From NCBI GenBank assembly GCA_020350825.1, contig CP070724.1:186950-222885 (forward strand): DNA of 35,936 bases, read 5' to 3'. The stretch comes from Thermoplasmatales archaeon. GTDB lineage: Archaea; Thermoplasmatota; E2; DHVEG-1. Position numbers and translations under genes: made by a program. This document shows, one piece after another, positions 26,300 through 34,632 of the stretch (positions within the stretch are counted from its first letter, which is position 1; every line of letters starts with the position of its first letter). Below the pieces are notes generated by a model. It had not been told where the DNA came from. It saw only the letters and a program-made list of their open reading frames with translations, and made no database searches.

Positions 26300-27292
26300 C
26301 TAGACTCCTTGCTTACTTGTAGTAGATATGTAGCTTATTTCTGCTTTTTCAACTTTAACACCACGTTGATATCTTACTGCTTCTCTCATACCTATCAATC
26401 TTTTTGCGGGTCCAGGAATTGAACCATGAAGAAGAACATATGCATTCCTTATAACGCCATAATGAGGAAAACCGCCAGTGGGAGTAATTTCTTCTCCGTT
26501 TTCACCAATTTTCAAAACACGCTTGTTGTATTCGGTTCTTTGATGGTATCCCATTTGTCCTGCCTGGGGTACAGTTGCTTGAATCCAATTAGGATGCCAC
26601 GATCCTGCAGTACCAATCATTCTACGATGTTTTGAGTTTTTATGTGTTAAAAGTTTTACACCCCATCTTTTTACTGTTCCTTGAAATCCTTTCCCTTTTG
26701 TTATTGCTATAATATCTAGCATATCTCCATCTTTGATAACATCGTTTATTTTCAATTCCTTTCCAAGGATTTCTTTTGCATATTTTATCTGTTCTTCAAT
26801 ACCCCCACCACCAATTCTTAACTCGCTTATTTCGGGAATTTTTTTTGGTACGCCTGTAACTAGTTTTGGTTGAGTATACACTACCACTCTGATTTCATCA
26901 GCATCTTTGGTAAAATCCCAATTTTTCTTCTTCTGTTTTTTTATGAGGGGAATCCTCTTTGATAGCTCAGGATCCAATTTATCTGCCCATATCTCACCAA
27001 CAGTATTGAGCCCATGTGAAGTTCTTATATATGCTCTCACAGCTGCAACTTTTATCGGAGGTGTTTCAACGACTGTTACAGGCATTTTCACCTCCCTACC
27101 TGAAGTAGTAGATGTAGGTCTGTAATCAACTATAAAAGCATGGGTCATACCTGCTTTATAGCCAAAGAAACCTTGAATCTTTGGTTTTTCACCATCTTCT
27201 GCCCAGTTCTTTATATGTGGCGTTTCAGCTTTAGCTCTTTTTCGTGGCGAAAAGCCATGTGAACCTCTTCTAGGATGATGTCTCTCAGGCAT
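26300..27292 (-). CDS. rpl3: Ribosomal protein L3
   Basis: uL3, 330 aa, first gene of the operon. RHHPRRGSHGFSPRKRAK at the N-terminus, GYKAGMTHAF, GKGFQGTVKRWGVK, and GQMGYHQRTEYNKRVLKIG are diagnostic. A TATA box about 170 bases upstream gives a long leader, a candidate site of autoregulation. Confidence 0.97.
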   Translation of the reverse strand: MPERHHPRRGSHGFSPRKRAKAETPHIKNWAEDGEKPKIQGFFGYKAGMTHAFIVDYRPTSTTSGREVKMPVTVVETPPIKVAAVRAYIRTSHGLNTVGEIWADKLDPELSKRIPLIKKQKKKNWDFTKDADEIRVVVYTQPKLVTGVPKKIPEISELRIGGGGIEEQIKYAKEILGKELKINDVIKDGDMLDIIAITKGKGFQGTVKRWGVKLLTHKNSKHRRMIGTAGSWHPNWIQATVPQAGQMGYHQRTEYNKRVLKIGENGEEITPTGGFPHYGVIRNAYVLLHGSIPGPAKRLIGMREAVRYQRGVKVEKAEISYISTTSKQGV

Positions 27293-27440
27293 AACATAGC
27301 CTCTTATTGTTTTATATTATTTAGACTAGTTGTCCCGTTTATCTAAACCGTGACACTTTTCAGACAGCCAAAAACATGAATAGCTGTTTGATACCGGGTT
27401 TCTAAGTGAATTGCCCGATTAATGTCTGGTATAGATAGGG
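27293..27440 (-). promoter_or_regulatory. Long structured 5' leader of the L3 operon
   Basis: About 145 bases without an ORF of note. In RNA sense it contains an ACAGC/GCTGT hairpin with a 14-base loop. It is flanked by AAACCCGG and CGGTTT blocks that can pair around it, giving an extended stem. Such leaders in ribosomal operons often bind an encoded protein for feedback; which protein is unknown here. Confidence 0.35.
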
Positions 27441-27461
27441 AAGTATGGCATTAAAGAAATG

Positions 27462-27470
27462 GTATATAAA
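27462..27470 (-). promoter_or_regulatory. TATA box of the L3 ribosomal operon
   Basis: Minus-strand CATTTATATACC lies upstream of L3, with no gene between. The expected start site is near 27440, so the leader would be about 145 bases. It is the only clear TATA element in front of the ribosomal cluster. Confidence 0.6.
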
Positions 27471-27487
27471 TGTTATTGCCTATTTTT

Positions 27488-28603
27488 TTATATGTCCCAG
27501 AAGGGGACAATATCGCAACAGCCACATTTATGACACATAGTTTCGAACGTTTGTGTGGTCAAACCATGTTTTTCAATTATTTTCTTCTGTTCATGTGCAA
27601 TTTTTAAAATTCTATTGACTGAAATATCAGGTAATTTCTCTGATGATATTTCTTCTAATTTTTTCTTGTTCAATTCATTTATTCTTATCATTCTTAAAGT
27701 AGGAACAACACCCATCTTTGCAAGTTTTTCAATGGCTTTGATAACTGATCTATCTGATTCCCCCACGCCATAGATGATATTTGAGGTTACCTTCCCTTTT
27801 CCAAAAAGTTCTACAGCCTCTCTTAATATGTTGGGTATTTCGTTATAATGAAAATCTGGACATATTTTATCAAATAAATATTTATCTGGAATCTGTAGAT
27901 TGATTTTTATCTCATCAGCACCTGCTTTTTTAATTAATAATATTTCTTTTCTGCTTGATATACAAGGTTCTACACCAATTGGAATGGCTGGGAGTTTTTC
28001 CTTTACGTTTTTTATGATGTTACACATCTTTTTTATTGTTTTAACGTTGTCTGGGTATACTCCACTCGTTAAAGCAACGGCATGAAAATCACTACGGTTT
28101 GATGCCTTAAAGATTAACTTAATAAATTTTTCTTCGTCATATTCATGAAGAAACCCTCGCTTTGATAAATTGCAAAAGACACAGTTATAGATACATCTGT
28201 TATTTAAGTTTATAAACGCTTGACCAGGTGCATGGAACAATATTGGCATCATCTCTACATTTTCAAGAAAGATTTTTTTATCTTTCAATATATGAAATTT
28301 ACCATTTTCTTTTTGTAATGAATAAATTTCATTTTGATTTTGACTAATAACTAGTTTAACGTTTTTGTTAATAAAAGTTAGAGCGATAGATAACGATCCT
28401 GAACTTGGTCCAGCTGTTGATCTATCAATGGGATATGGTAACTTTATATCAGTTGGTATGTAGATTTTATTGTTTAACACTAGCTCTGCTTTTGCTCTCA
28501 CAGAATCAATTCTATCAGTCACAAAAACTTCTATAATGTTTCCGCTAAAATATCTTTGGTATAATTCTCCACGGTACTTTTTCCATGTATTTTTTGTATT
28601 CAT
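27488..28603 (-). CDS. Radical SAM protein, biotin-synthase-related
   Basis: The 371-aa product has the radical SAM CxxxCxxC motif (Cys137, Cys141, Cys144; NRCIYNCVFCN), which holds a [4Fe-4S] cluster for SAM cleavage. A C-terminal cysteine group (Cys357, 360, 362, 363; CHKCGCCD) could bind a second cluster. N-terminal residues 1-120 are an extra domain. It resembles archaeal biotin-synthase-related radical SAM proteins of unknown reaction. The only good start, ATG 28603, overlaps the upstream ICMT-like gene by 59 bases in another frame, implying tight coupling. The substrate is unknown; a lipid or cofactor methylation or sulfur step with the neighbour is speculation. Confidence 0.75.
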   Translation of the reverse strand: MNTKNTWKKYRGELYQRYFSGNIIEVFVTDRIDSVRAKAELVLNNKIYIPTDIKLPYPIDRSTAGPSSGSLSIALTFINKNVKLVISQNQNEIYSLQKENGKFHILKDKKIFLENVEMMPILFHAPGQAFINLNNRCIYNCVFCNLSKRGFLHEYDEEKFIKLIFKASNRSDFHAVALTSGVYPDNVKTIKKMCNIIKNVKEKLPAIPIGVEPCISSRKEILLIKKAGADEIKINLQIPDKYLFDKICPDFHYNEIPNILREAVELFGKGKVTSNIIYGVGESDRSVIKAIEKLAKMGVVPTLRMIRINELNKKKLEEISSEKLPDISVNRILKIAHEQKKIIEKHGLTTQTFETMCHKCGCCDIVPFWDI

Positions 28604-29012
28604 TGCCGTATTGTTTTATTAACAATTTTTCTTCGTCAATTATACTCCATATCATTATAGGTATTGCCATCACTGCAATTAAAAGTGCAAAAAGTGAGAA
28701 GAAGAATAGGGCCAACCCAAAACCGACTATAAGTAATGAGGTATAATGAGGGTGCCTTATATACTCGAAAATCCCATCTGTTATAAGCTGTCCTTTATAT
28801 GTCTTATCCCAGAAAATCTCCCATTTAAAATAAACCCAGGCTCCGATAAGAAAAATAAGTATTCCAGCAATAATTGTTGCAATTTTATCTGTTGGTATTT
28901 CCCAAACACCATATATAGCAGTTAAAGGTCCAGTTAATATGATTAATAAAATCGGAGCATAATGAACAATAAAAAGTGCCCTTAGTTCTTTCGGTGGTCT
29001 GTATTTCAACAT
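28545..29012 (-). CDS. ICMT/PEMT-like membrane methyltransferase
   Basis: A 155-aa protein with about four transmembrane helices and the isoprenylcysteine carboxyl methyltransferase-type SAM site: DGIFEYIRHPHYTSLL and the later DEEKLLIKQYGNEYKKYMEKVPWRI, conserved in this family. Members methylate lipids or C-terminal prenylcysteines using SAM. Its end overlaps the radical SAM gene, and it follows the KaiC-like gene after eight bases, so the three may form an operon. Confidence 0.8.
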   Translation of the reverse strand: MLKYRPPKELRALFIVHYAPILLIILTGPLTAIYGVWEIPTDKIATIIAGILIFLIGAWVYFKWEIFWDKTYKGQLITDGIFEYIRHPHYTSLLIVGFGLALFFFSLFALLIAVMAIPIMIWSIIDEEKLLIKQYGNEYKKYMEKVPWRIIPKIF

Positions 29013-29019
29013 TGGTCTA

Positions 29020-29781
29020 TTAAATGATTGATATTCCGCCTTTCCCGATCTGGATATCTTGTGGCTTGAGAGTATGTTTTGTACTTCTCATTTTCATTAC
29101 TGCTAATTTTCTCCTGTCCATAGTGGGATCTAAGTTCATAACTATGACACCATCTGCTAAGAACTCAGAGTATCCGTCTCTTGATAGATGTGGAGAACCT
29201 GATGGTAATTCTGATGTTACTAGTGAAGTGCATTTTGCCGTTTGTAGAGCATTTATTATGTAGTGTAGATGCAATCTTCTTATCGGTAAGTTTCCGATAG
29301 TGGAGAGATCTTCAGGATCGATGATACTTATATCATTTGCTAAATCTGGATTATTAATATAAACAGGCATCTCTGACAAAGGCGTGATTGAATCTAGGAC
29401 AACTCTCTGGTAATTACCTGATAAAATTTCATTGGCCATCGTTTCATAAACAAGTTTTTTGTTTATGTTTAGAAATAGGAATTTTATCTGTCCTTTTTCT
29501 ATTGCTGGTTGAAAGTCTAAACCCAATTCCCGAGTCTGACTAAGAAGTCCCTCAGTTTTTTTATCAAGAGTTAAAAATAGGCATTTATCCCCTTCTTCTA
29601 TTCCCTTATATAGAAATTGACAGCATAGTATTGTTTTCCCACCTCCAGGGGGTCCGGATACAAGAGTTATAGTATCTTTTGGTAATCCACCTGAAATTAA
29701 ATCGTCTAAACCACTTATGCCCGTTTTTATCCTTTCTATCTTACTCACCATATTTTTACTTTCAGATTGAATAAGAGACAT
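29020..29781 (-). CDS. KaiC-like RecA-fold ATPase A
   Basis: Single-domain KaiC/RadA-like ATPase, 253 aa. ISGLDDLISGGLPKD leads to Walker A (GPPGGGKT, residues 43-50). A Walker B-like VVLDSITPL lies near 135, and the C-terminal MKMRSTKH region is like other KaiC proteins. Archaeal single-domain KaiC-like proteins regulate motility, signalling or other membrane processes; ArlH is one. The TATA element AATTATACAC (29803-29812) is about 27 bases from the ATG, suggesting a leaderless message and supporting this start. Confidence 0.82.
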   Translation of the reverse strand: MSLIQSESKNMVSKIERIKTGISGLDDLISGGLPKDTITLVSGPPGGGKTILCCQFLYKGIEEGDKCLFLTLDKKTEGLLSQTRELGLDFQPAIEKGQIKFLFLNINKKLVYETMANEILSGNYQRVVLDSITPLSEMPVYINNPDLANDISIIDPEDLSTIGNLPIRRLHLHYIINALQTAKCTSLVTSELPSGSPHLSRDGYSEFLADGVIVMNLDPTMDRRKLAVMKMRSTKHTLKPQDIQIGKGGISII

Positions 29782-29802
29782 GTAATCTGCATATGTAGTA
29801 GC

Positions 29803-29812
29803 GTGTATAATT
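29803..29812 (-). promoter_or_regulatory. TATA box, leaderless promoter of KaiC-like A
   Basis: Minus-strand AATTATACAC centred about 27 bases before the ATG at 29781, the spacing at which transcription starts at or next to the start codon. Confidence 0.5.
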
Positions 29813-29893
29813 ACTTTATCTTTTACTTGGTTGCAAAATTTTAAGAGTATTTTTTCATGTTTTTGTACGGGTATATTAAATTTTATGAAAATG

Positions 29894-29903
29894 TTTATAT
29901 ATT
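29894..29903 (+). promoter_or_regulatory. TATA box for the small KxWxW-family gene
   Basis: TTTATATATT precedes the start codon of the 29948 gene by about 50 bases. It is divergent from the promoter of KaiC-like A. Confidence 0.5.
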
Positions 29904-29947
29904 AATAGATAAAGATATATTATAGTAGATTGCAACGAAGTGTTGGA

Positions 29948-30175
29948 ATGGTTAAGAAAAACGCAAAGATCTGGATCTGGGTGCAAAGTAACAGGATGCT
30001 TAAAGCAGTGTCTAACCAGAATACTGGAACACTGACTATCTATGACGAATACGATAATGTCCTGTTGAGGAGGACGGGACTGACCAAACAGCAGATTAAA
30101 AATATAGAAATTATATTTTCAAGTCATTGTATAAAAAAAGTAGGTGATCACAGGGAGCCTTTTACCTACCTTTAA
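29948..30175 (+). CDS. Small unrecognised protein, KxWxW family, copy 1
   Basis: A 75-aa protein. Conserved with the gene at 34045 are a KIWIWVQ start, a K-x-V-S-N step, a GT turn, and RRTGLTKQQI followed by a helix. The pattern suggests about four short beta strands plus a helix. I do not know the family. A TTG six codons earlier (29930) could also start it. It lies between two KaiC-like genes on the opposite strand. Confidence 0.65.
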   Translation: MVKKNAKIWIWVQSNRMLKAVSNQNTGTLTIYDEYDNVLLRRTGLTKQQIKNIEIIFSSHCIKKVGDHREPFTYL

Positions 30176-30208
30176 ACTGTTATTTCCTAAAAAATTTTCT
30201 ATTTTTAC

Positions 30209-31000
30209 TTATGTGGATTCACATAAAACAACTTGCTTTTCTGGAAAAATTTTTATGCCCTCTTTGGTTATTTCCATAGCAAATATCTTTTTCTGATGTT
30301 CAGAATATCTCATTTTCAGAATCTCAACAGCATTTTCTCGCTCGTTTCCTTTCTGTATATTGTACAATACAATTATTCCATCTGCTAAAAATTCTTCAAT
30401 TCCAGTGTCGCTAAATCTTGTTGGTATCGGTTCTGTTTCAGTTACTAAAAATGATGTTGCACCTGTTTCTTCAAAGAAACTAAACAGTTGCTGGAGATAT
30501 ATTCTGTAATTTTTTTCTTTACTAATGGATGCAGAAATAACTGCTGTCAAGGAATCCACAACAATTACCTCTGGATTAAATCCTTTAGGTATTATCAAAG
30601 GTTTTACCTTATATGATATTTCTGTTGCTGAACCCGATCCACTTATTGATCCAAACTTCATTCTAAGTATGTCAAGAGGATTAATCTTTTGGATTAAAAG
30701 ACGCCCTTCGTCAATATATTTTTTTGCATCCCATCCAAAGTTTTTCATACTTTTTTCTATTCTCTCAATGCTTTCCTCAAAACTTACGTACATACAATTT
30801 TTTCCCTTAGAGACTAGGCTATAGCATACCTGTCTGCAAAAAGTGCTTTTTCCAGTACCCGTTCCTCCAGCAACCAAAACAGAGTTGCCTTTCGGAACAC
30901 CTCCTTCCGCAAATAAATCATCAAATCCATTAATATCAGTTTTTAGAACTTTGTCTTCTTTCTTTTCCTCAACGTCTTCGTTCATGTGAAAGTCTCTCAT
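30209..31000 (-). CDS. KaiC-like RecA-fold ATPase B
   Basis: 263 aa, with TDINGFDDLFAEGGVPKGN, Walker A (GGTGTGKST, residues 45-53), FEESIERIEKSMKNFG and a Walker B-like VIVVDSLTAV near 145. The acidic N-terminus is short. It is paralogous to ATPase A but only distantly similar outside the motifs. It lies just downstream of a pilin-like gene, the kind of neighbourhood in which ArlH-like KaiC proteins control surface filaments. The ATG is about 24 bases from an (AT)9 tract. Confidence 0.82.
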   Translation of the reverse strand: MRDFHMNEDVEEKKEDKVLKTDINGFDDLFAEGGVPKGNSVLVAGGTGTGKSTFCRQVCYSLVSKGKNCMYVSFEESIERIEKSMKNFGWDAKKYIDEGRLLIQKINPLDILRMKFGSISGSGSATEISYKVKPLIIPKGFNPEVIVVDSLTAVISASISKEKNYRIYLQQLFSFFEETGATSFLVTETEPIPTRFSDTGIEEFLADGIIVLYNIQKGNERENAVEILKMRYSEHQKKIFAMEITKEGIKIFPEKQVVLCEST

Positions 31001-31012
31001 ATGTTATGAATA

Positions 31013-31030
31013 ATATATATATATATATAT
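31013..31030 (-). promoter_or_regulatory. (AT)9 tract acting as TATA promoter of KaiC-like B
   Basis: Nine AT dinucleotides lie 13-30 bases before the ATG at 31000. Their position matches a TATA box for a leaderless transcript. A dinucleotide tract can change length by slippage, altering expression. Confidence 0.45.
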
Positions 31031-31055
31031 AAGGGAATCTGAAAATTAAGTTTCC

Positions 31056-31892
31056 CTATTTAATCCATCCATGACCAATTTGTACGTATATATAATAATA
31101 TCTAAGTTTGAGATTAATATCGTCGTCCTTTCTAGTTATTTTCACATAAGATGGGCCCTTTTCGTAGTTGACCTTGTCACCAAGCATACTGAACAGGGAT
31201 TCATTCCATGCATTTGGATACTGTGTAGAAATATTTATGGTGTTACTGTTAGGAAGATAATCTATGCCTCCTTGAGACCAATTTGTACGTACGAAACATT
31301 TTCCATGTCCATAAGTCAAATTTTTACCATGGATCCCAATAATTATGGGAAGATCAAACTGTATGTCTAAAACGTTTTCTACATATATAGAGGGATCTAC
31401 TCTCATAACTGATTCTCCATGAAGCTGTTTAACCATGATACCACCACCCTCCAAAGCATAAATCTGATCAACAAAATATGAATTATACGCTTCGTATTTA
31501 ATTGATGTTAGGGGAATTCCATTTGGAAAAGTAGGAGATGCTGGCAATATCTCAATTTTGTATTCTCCCTCATCAACTGTAGAAACTTCACCATAGCTTC
31601 TTGCAGTTATGAAATATGGAAGTTCTTTACTTCCAAGTGTTATCATTGTTGATATTGGTGCTGATGAATTTGTTATCGCTTGAAGATCTATCATAGATTT
31701 TAATGATGAGAATTGATTTGATACCTGATCCATATGTTCTGCTTCTCTTTCCTCCATTATCTCAGGTATGTAGACAAGTTGTATCGTTGATATTATTATT
31801 GAAACAAGAGCTACAAGTAGAAGAGCTTCGATGACACCTGCAACAGCATTTTCTTTTTTTACAAATTTTTTGTATTTCATCTCTCCATCCAT
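31056..31892 (-). CDS. Pilin-like membrane-anchored surface protein
   Basis: The 278-aa product has a short basic N-terminus (KKFVKKENA) followed by a hydrophobic helix (about 17-42, VAGVIEALLLVALVSIII) and a beta-rich extracellular domain. This is the layout of archaeal type IV pilin/DUF7289-like proteins. A class III signal-peptide cleavage after ENA is possible but the site is not canonical. The TATA-like CTTATATTTT (31915-31924) is about 27 bases from the ATG, consistent with a leaderless message. Function: surface filament subunit or single-pass envelope protein. Confidence 0.6.
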   Translation of the reverse strand: MDGEMKYKKFVKKENAVAGVIEALLLVALVSIIISTIQLVYIPEIMEEREAEHMDQVSNQFSSLKSMIDLQAITNSSAPISTMITLGSKELPYFITARSYGEVSTVDEGEYKIEILPASPTFPNGIPLTSIKYEAYNSYFVDQIYALEGGGIMVKQLHGESVMRVDPSIYVENVLDIQFDLPIIIGIHGKNLTYGHGKCFVRTNWSQGGIDYLPNSNTINISTQYPNAWNESLFSMLGDKVNYEKGPSYVKITRKDDDINLKLRYYYIYVQIGHGWIK

Positions 31893-31944
31893 TTACCATA
31901 TTATATGTCTATAACTTATATTTTTTCTTTGTAATCTTCGTTTG

Positions 31945-33807
31945 TTATTTACGTTTAATCCAAAATATAAACAATGCAATTATAGCTATAATAAAAATTA
32001 GCTCAAAAACTACAATTAGAGGAAATGGCACTTCGAGTTCAAAACCAAGCAAGCCTTCGCTACTGCCACTCTGATTAGATGATTGAACAATTATTACATA
32101 TGTTGAATCTGTAGAGGTATCTCCATATTCATTTGTTACAGTTAACGTAATGCTATAATTCCCTGGAGCAGTATATGTGTGTGTTGGAGATTTTCCACTT
32201 CCAGTAATATCATCTCCAAAATCCCAAAGATAATCAACTATTGACCCATCATCATCATAACTATCAGAACCATCGATATTAATTTCCATATTTGTATAGC
32301 ATGAATAAGGTCCTCCAGCATTTGCTACTGGTAAATGGTTAGATGATTCGTCATTTATCGTTAATGTCTCTGTATCTTGTTTGGACCATTCATTGTCATT
32401 ATCCCTAACTTGAAAATAGATGGTATGCATTCCTTTTGATAAAACAGATGAATCGAATGATTTATCACTGCTAATCACTCCATCTAGGCTAGAAATCCAT
32501 TTCCACTCAGTAATTTCACCATCATCAGTTCCATGACCGATGAAAGTTACTATTTCTCCTGCTACTGCTGGATTTGGTGATATGGAATCAATATGGGCTG
32601 TTGGTGCCTGATTCTCTATAAGATTTATTGTTTGAGTTGCTGTTTTTTCAGAGGACCAATCGCCATCATTATCTTTTACCTTGAAATAGATAACGTGGAT
32701 TCCAGCAGTAAGACTCGAGGTGCTAAATGTGCTTTGAGTGTTTAATTGCCCATCAATACTTGATCTCCAGTTATAACCAGCTATATACCCGTCGCTGTCT
32801 GATCCACTACCATTGAATGTAACATTTTCTCCATATGTTGCTGGATTTGGAGAGATTACAGGTAAATGTGCTGTTGGTTGTTGATTTCCCCCACCTGGTG
32901 GCTCTGGTTCTAAAAAATAACCTAAAGGATATTCGTCCTGATTACTTCCTCCTGGGATGTCATATGGGGAATCTCCTATACCATCTTCATCTGAATCGTA
33001 ATCGTTGTAGTCTTCCCAGTAGTTTCCTTGACTGTTATAGCTCCAATAGTTAGTTAATGGATCTTGTGCGTTTTGACCATTATTTGTGAAATCATTAAGA
33101 TAGAAACGATTATTCAATGATTGAACAATATGAACGCCATATTGACTATTTCCAGTGATTGTATTCTCGTAGATTTCGTTGCTGTTTGAAGAATAATAAA
33201 TATACATCCCTTTCTGATTGCTTTGAATTACATTATTATGAATAATGTTGTTATCTGAAAGGGTTAAACTTACTCCTGATCCTTCATTATTTGATATAGT
33301 ATTATCGCTTATTGTTACATCATTACAGTGATCTAGCTGAATTCCATCACTTTCGTCACTATTTATAATTTTGTTGTTGTTGATAATACTATTATTTTCA
33401 TAAGAAAGAGCAATACAGTCGTAACCAAGTCCACCAGCATTTCTTATTGTGAATCCTGAAATATGAGTTACTATTTTACCCCCAGGTGCTCCGTATGCGT
33501 ATAATGTATGACCGTTTTTTCCTCCATCGATTATTGTAGTATCTTTGTTTTCTCCCGTGAGCGTTAAGTCCTTGTTAATTTCAACATTCTCATTATAAGT
33601 TCCAGAGTATACGTATACTGTATCGCCTGAACTTGCTGCCTCTATTGCATCCTGAATATTTGTATAATCTGCTCCACCACTATCATCAACATATATGGTG
33701 TTTCCTAAAGCTATACTTTTTTCAATAGGGAAGACACAAGTAAATATTGAAAATATTAGGATATTCACTAATAGTAATAATCTCGTTTTCGCAATTTTCA
33801 TTTTCAC
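31945..33807 (-). CDS. NosD-type beta-helix and PKD surface protein
   Basis: 620 aa: signal peptide (about 1-34), then a right-handed parallel beta-helix of NosD/CASH type (about 36-250; TIYVDDSGGADYTNIQDAI, many NNxI repeats) ending in YWEDYNDYDSDEDGIGDSPY. Three PKD/Ig-like domains follow (about 310-400, 402-492, 497-585). A transmembrane helix (about 597-617) and basic tail (FWIKRK) anchor it. NosD-type helices often bind carbohydrate. AGAAGTG precedes the ATG. A TATA box lies at 33853-33862. Confidence 0.85.
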   Translation of the reverse strand: MKMKIAKTRLLLLVNILIFSIFTCVFPIEKSIALGNTIYVDDSGGADYTNIQDAIEAASSGDTVYVYSGTYNENVEINKDLTLTGENKDTTIIDGGKNGHTLYAYGAPGGKIVTHISGFTIRNAGGLGYDCIALSYENNSIINNNKIINSDESDGIQLDHCNDVTISDNTISNNEGSGVSLTLSDNNIIHNNVIQSNQKGMYIYYSSNSNEIYENTITGNSQYGVHIVQSLNNRFYLNDFTNNGQNAQDPLTNYWSYNSQGNYWEDYNDYDSDEDGIGDSPYDIPGGSNQDEYPLGYFLEPEPPGGGNQQPTAHLPVISPNPATYGENVTFNGSGSDSDGYIAGYNWRSSIDGQLNTQSTFSTSSLTAGIHVIYFKVKDNDGDWSSEKTATQTINLIENQAPTAHIDSISPNPAVAGEIVTFIGHGTDDGEITEWKWISSLDGVISSDKSFDSSVLSKGMHTIYFQVRDNDNEWSKQDTETLTINDESSNHLPVANAGGPYSCYTNMEINIDGSDSYDDDGSIVDYLWDFGDDITGSGKSPTHTYTAPGNYSITLTVTNEYGDTSTDSTYVIIVQSSNQSGSSEGLLGFELEVPFPLIVVFELIFIIAIIALFIFWIKRK

Positions 33808-33852
33808 TTCTCATCTCTCTCGTTAACTGTTATGTCAAAATTTAACAGTAAT

Positions 33853-33862
33853 TGTATATAAA
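33853..33862 (-). promoter_or_regulatory. TATA box of the NosD/PKD gene with TGACA repeats
   Basis: Minus-strand TTTATATACA. Three TGACA copies surround it (plus-strand TGTCA at 33833-33837, 33870-33874, 33878-33882), which could be an operator. Confidence 0.5.
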
Positions 33863-33984
33863 CATAATGTGTCAAAATGTCATAATGAAAAAATTTTCTT
33901 ATTAATACTTCAGCCACACTTTTTTTTAGATTTTATCTAATCGAAATGAGAAGGTTGAAGATTTTTTCTTTTTAATTCGCAATG

Positions 33985-33993
33985 TTTATATAG
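33985..33993 (+). promoter_or_regulatory. TATA box for KxWxW-family copy 2
   Basis: TTTATATAG upstream of the gene starting at 34045; transcription would begin near 34015. Confidence 0.5.
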
Positions 33994-34044
33994 TCTTAAA
34001 TTAACTTAAAAATATAAAAAAAATCTATAATAAGGTGAACTACT

Positions 34045-34290
34045 TTGACAAGCGAAAAAGTCTGGACATGGATGCAAGCAAAGGGCAAGGTTTTCAAGGT
34101 AATATCCAATGCTAGTAAAGGAACTATAGAAGTTCTCAATGAAAATGGGGAAACAGTAATCAGGAAAACCAATTTGAGCAGGAAACAAGTTGAAATGGTT
34201 GAAAAAAATTTTAAAAATTTTGTTTCAAAGAAGTTGAATGGAAATAATAAAATAGCTCCCAAAGATAATTTTGATCCAATGGTGGCATAA
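34045..34290 (+). CDS. Small unrecognised protein, KxWxW family, copy 2
   Basis: 81 aa, starting with TTG after GGTGA at six bases. It matches the protein at 29948 along its length: KVWTWMQ, FKVISN, a GT turn, then RKTNLSRKQVEMVEKNF. The C-terminal tail (NNKIAPKDNFDP) is unique. Paralogy with independent promoters supports both as real genes. Function unknown. Confidence 0.65.
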   Translation: MTSEKVWTWMQAKGKVFKVISNASKGTIEVLNENGETVIRKTNLSRKQVEMVEKNFKNFVSKKLNGNNKIAPKDNFDPMVA

Positions 34291-34341
34291 TCTATATATT
34301 AAAATCCACTTTTTTGTAATAAAAAGCTAGCCTCTCAATAT

Positions 34342-34551
34342 TTATTCTTTACAGGTAATTTTAATAAATCTTTGAAGGGTTTTCTCAGAAACATTTAAAA
34401 CATCACTAGTGCCACTCTTACGATCAAGCATTCTTCGTACATTATCTCTGATTACTTTGAATCTGTTTGGATACTCCCCTATGGTTATTAATTTGCCTAC
34501 TTTAACTAACATAGTTTTGGTCAATCTAATTTGAATTTTTTCTATTTTCAA
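34342..34551 (-). CDS. Ribbon-helix-helix transcription regulator
   Basis: A 69-aa CopG-type protein. The N-terminal strand KIQIRLTK is followed by a helix, then the conserved YPNRFKVIRDNVRRML second helix typical of archaeal RHH repressors. It would bind DNA as a dimer through the beta ribbon. The start is TTG at 34551. No toxin partner is seen nearby. Its targets could be the genes at the right edge (inference). Confidence 0.65.
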   Translation of the reverse strand: MKIEKIQIRLTKTMLVKVGKLITIGEYPNRFKVIRDNVRRMLDRKSGTSDVLNVSEKTLQRFIKITCKE

Positions 34552-34632
34552 TCAATTTATGAGAAAAATAATGAAAAAAAACTTAAGATATATTTGTTTT
34601 GATTCTATAATTTAATGAAGAATTTTTTTAAC

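Noticed and set aside
31013..31030. AT repeat as a microsatellite or CRISPR-like element
   Set aside because: It is a single dinucleotide tract at promoter position. No repeat-spacer structure exists anywhere in the window.
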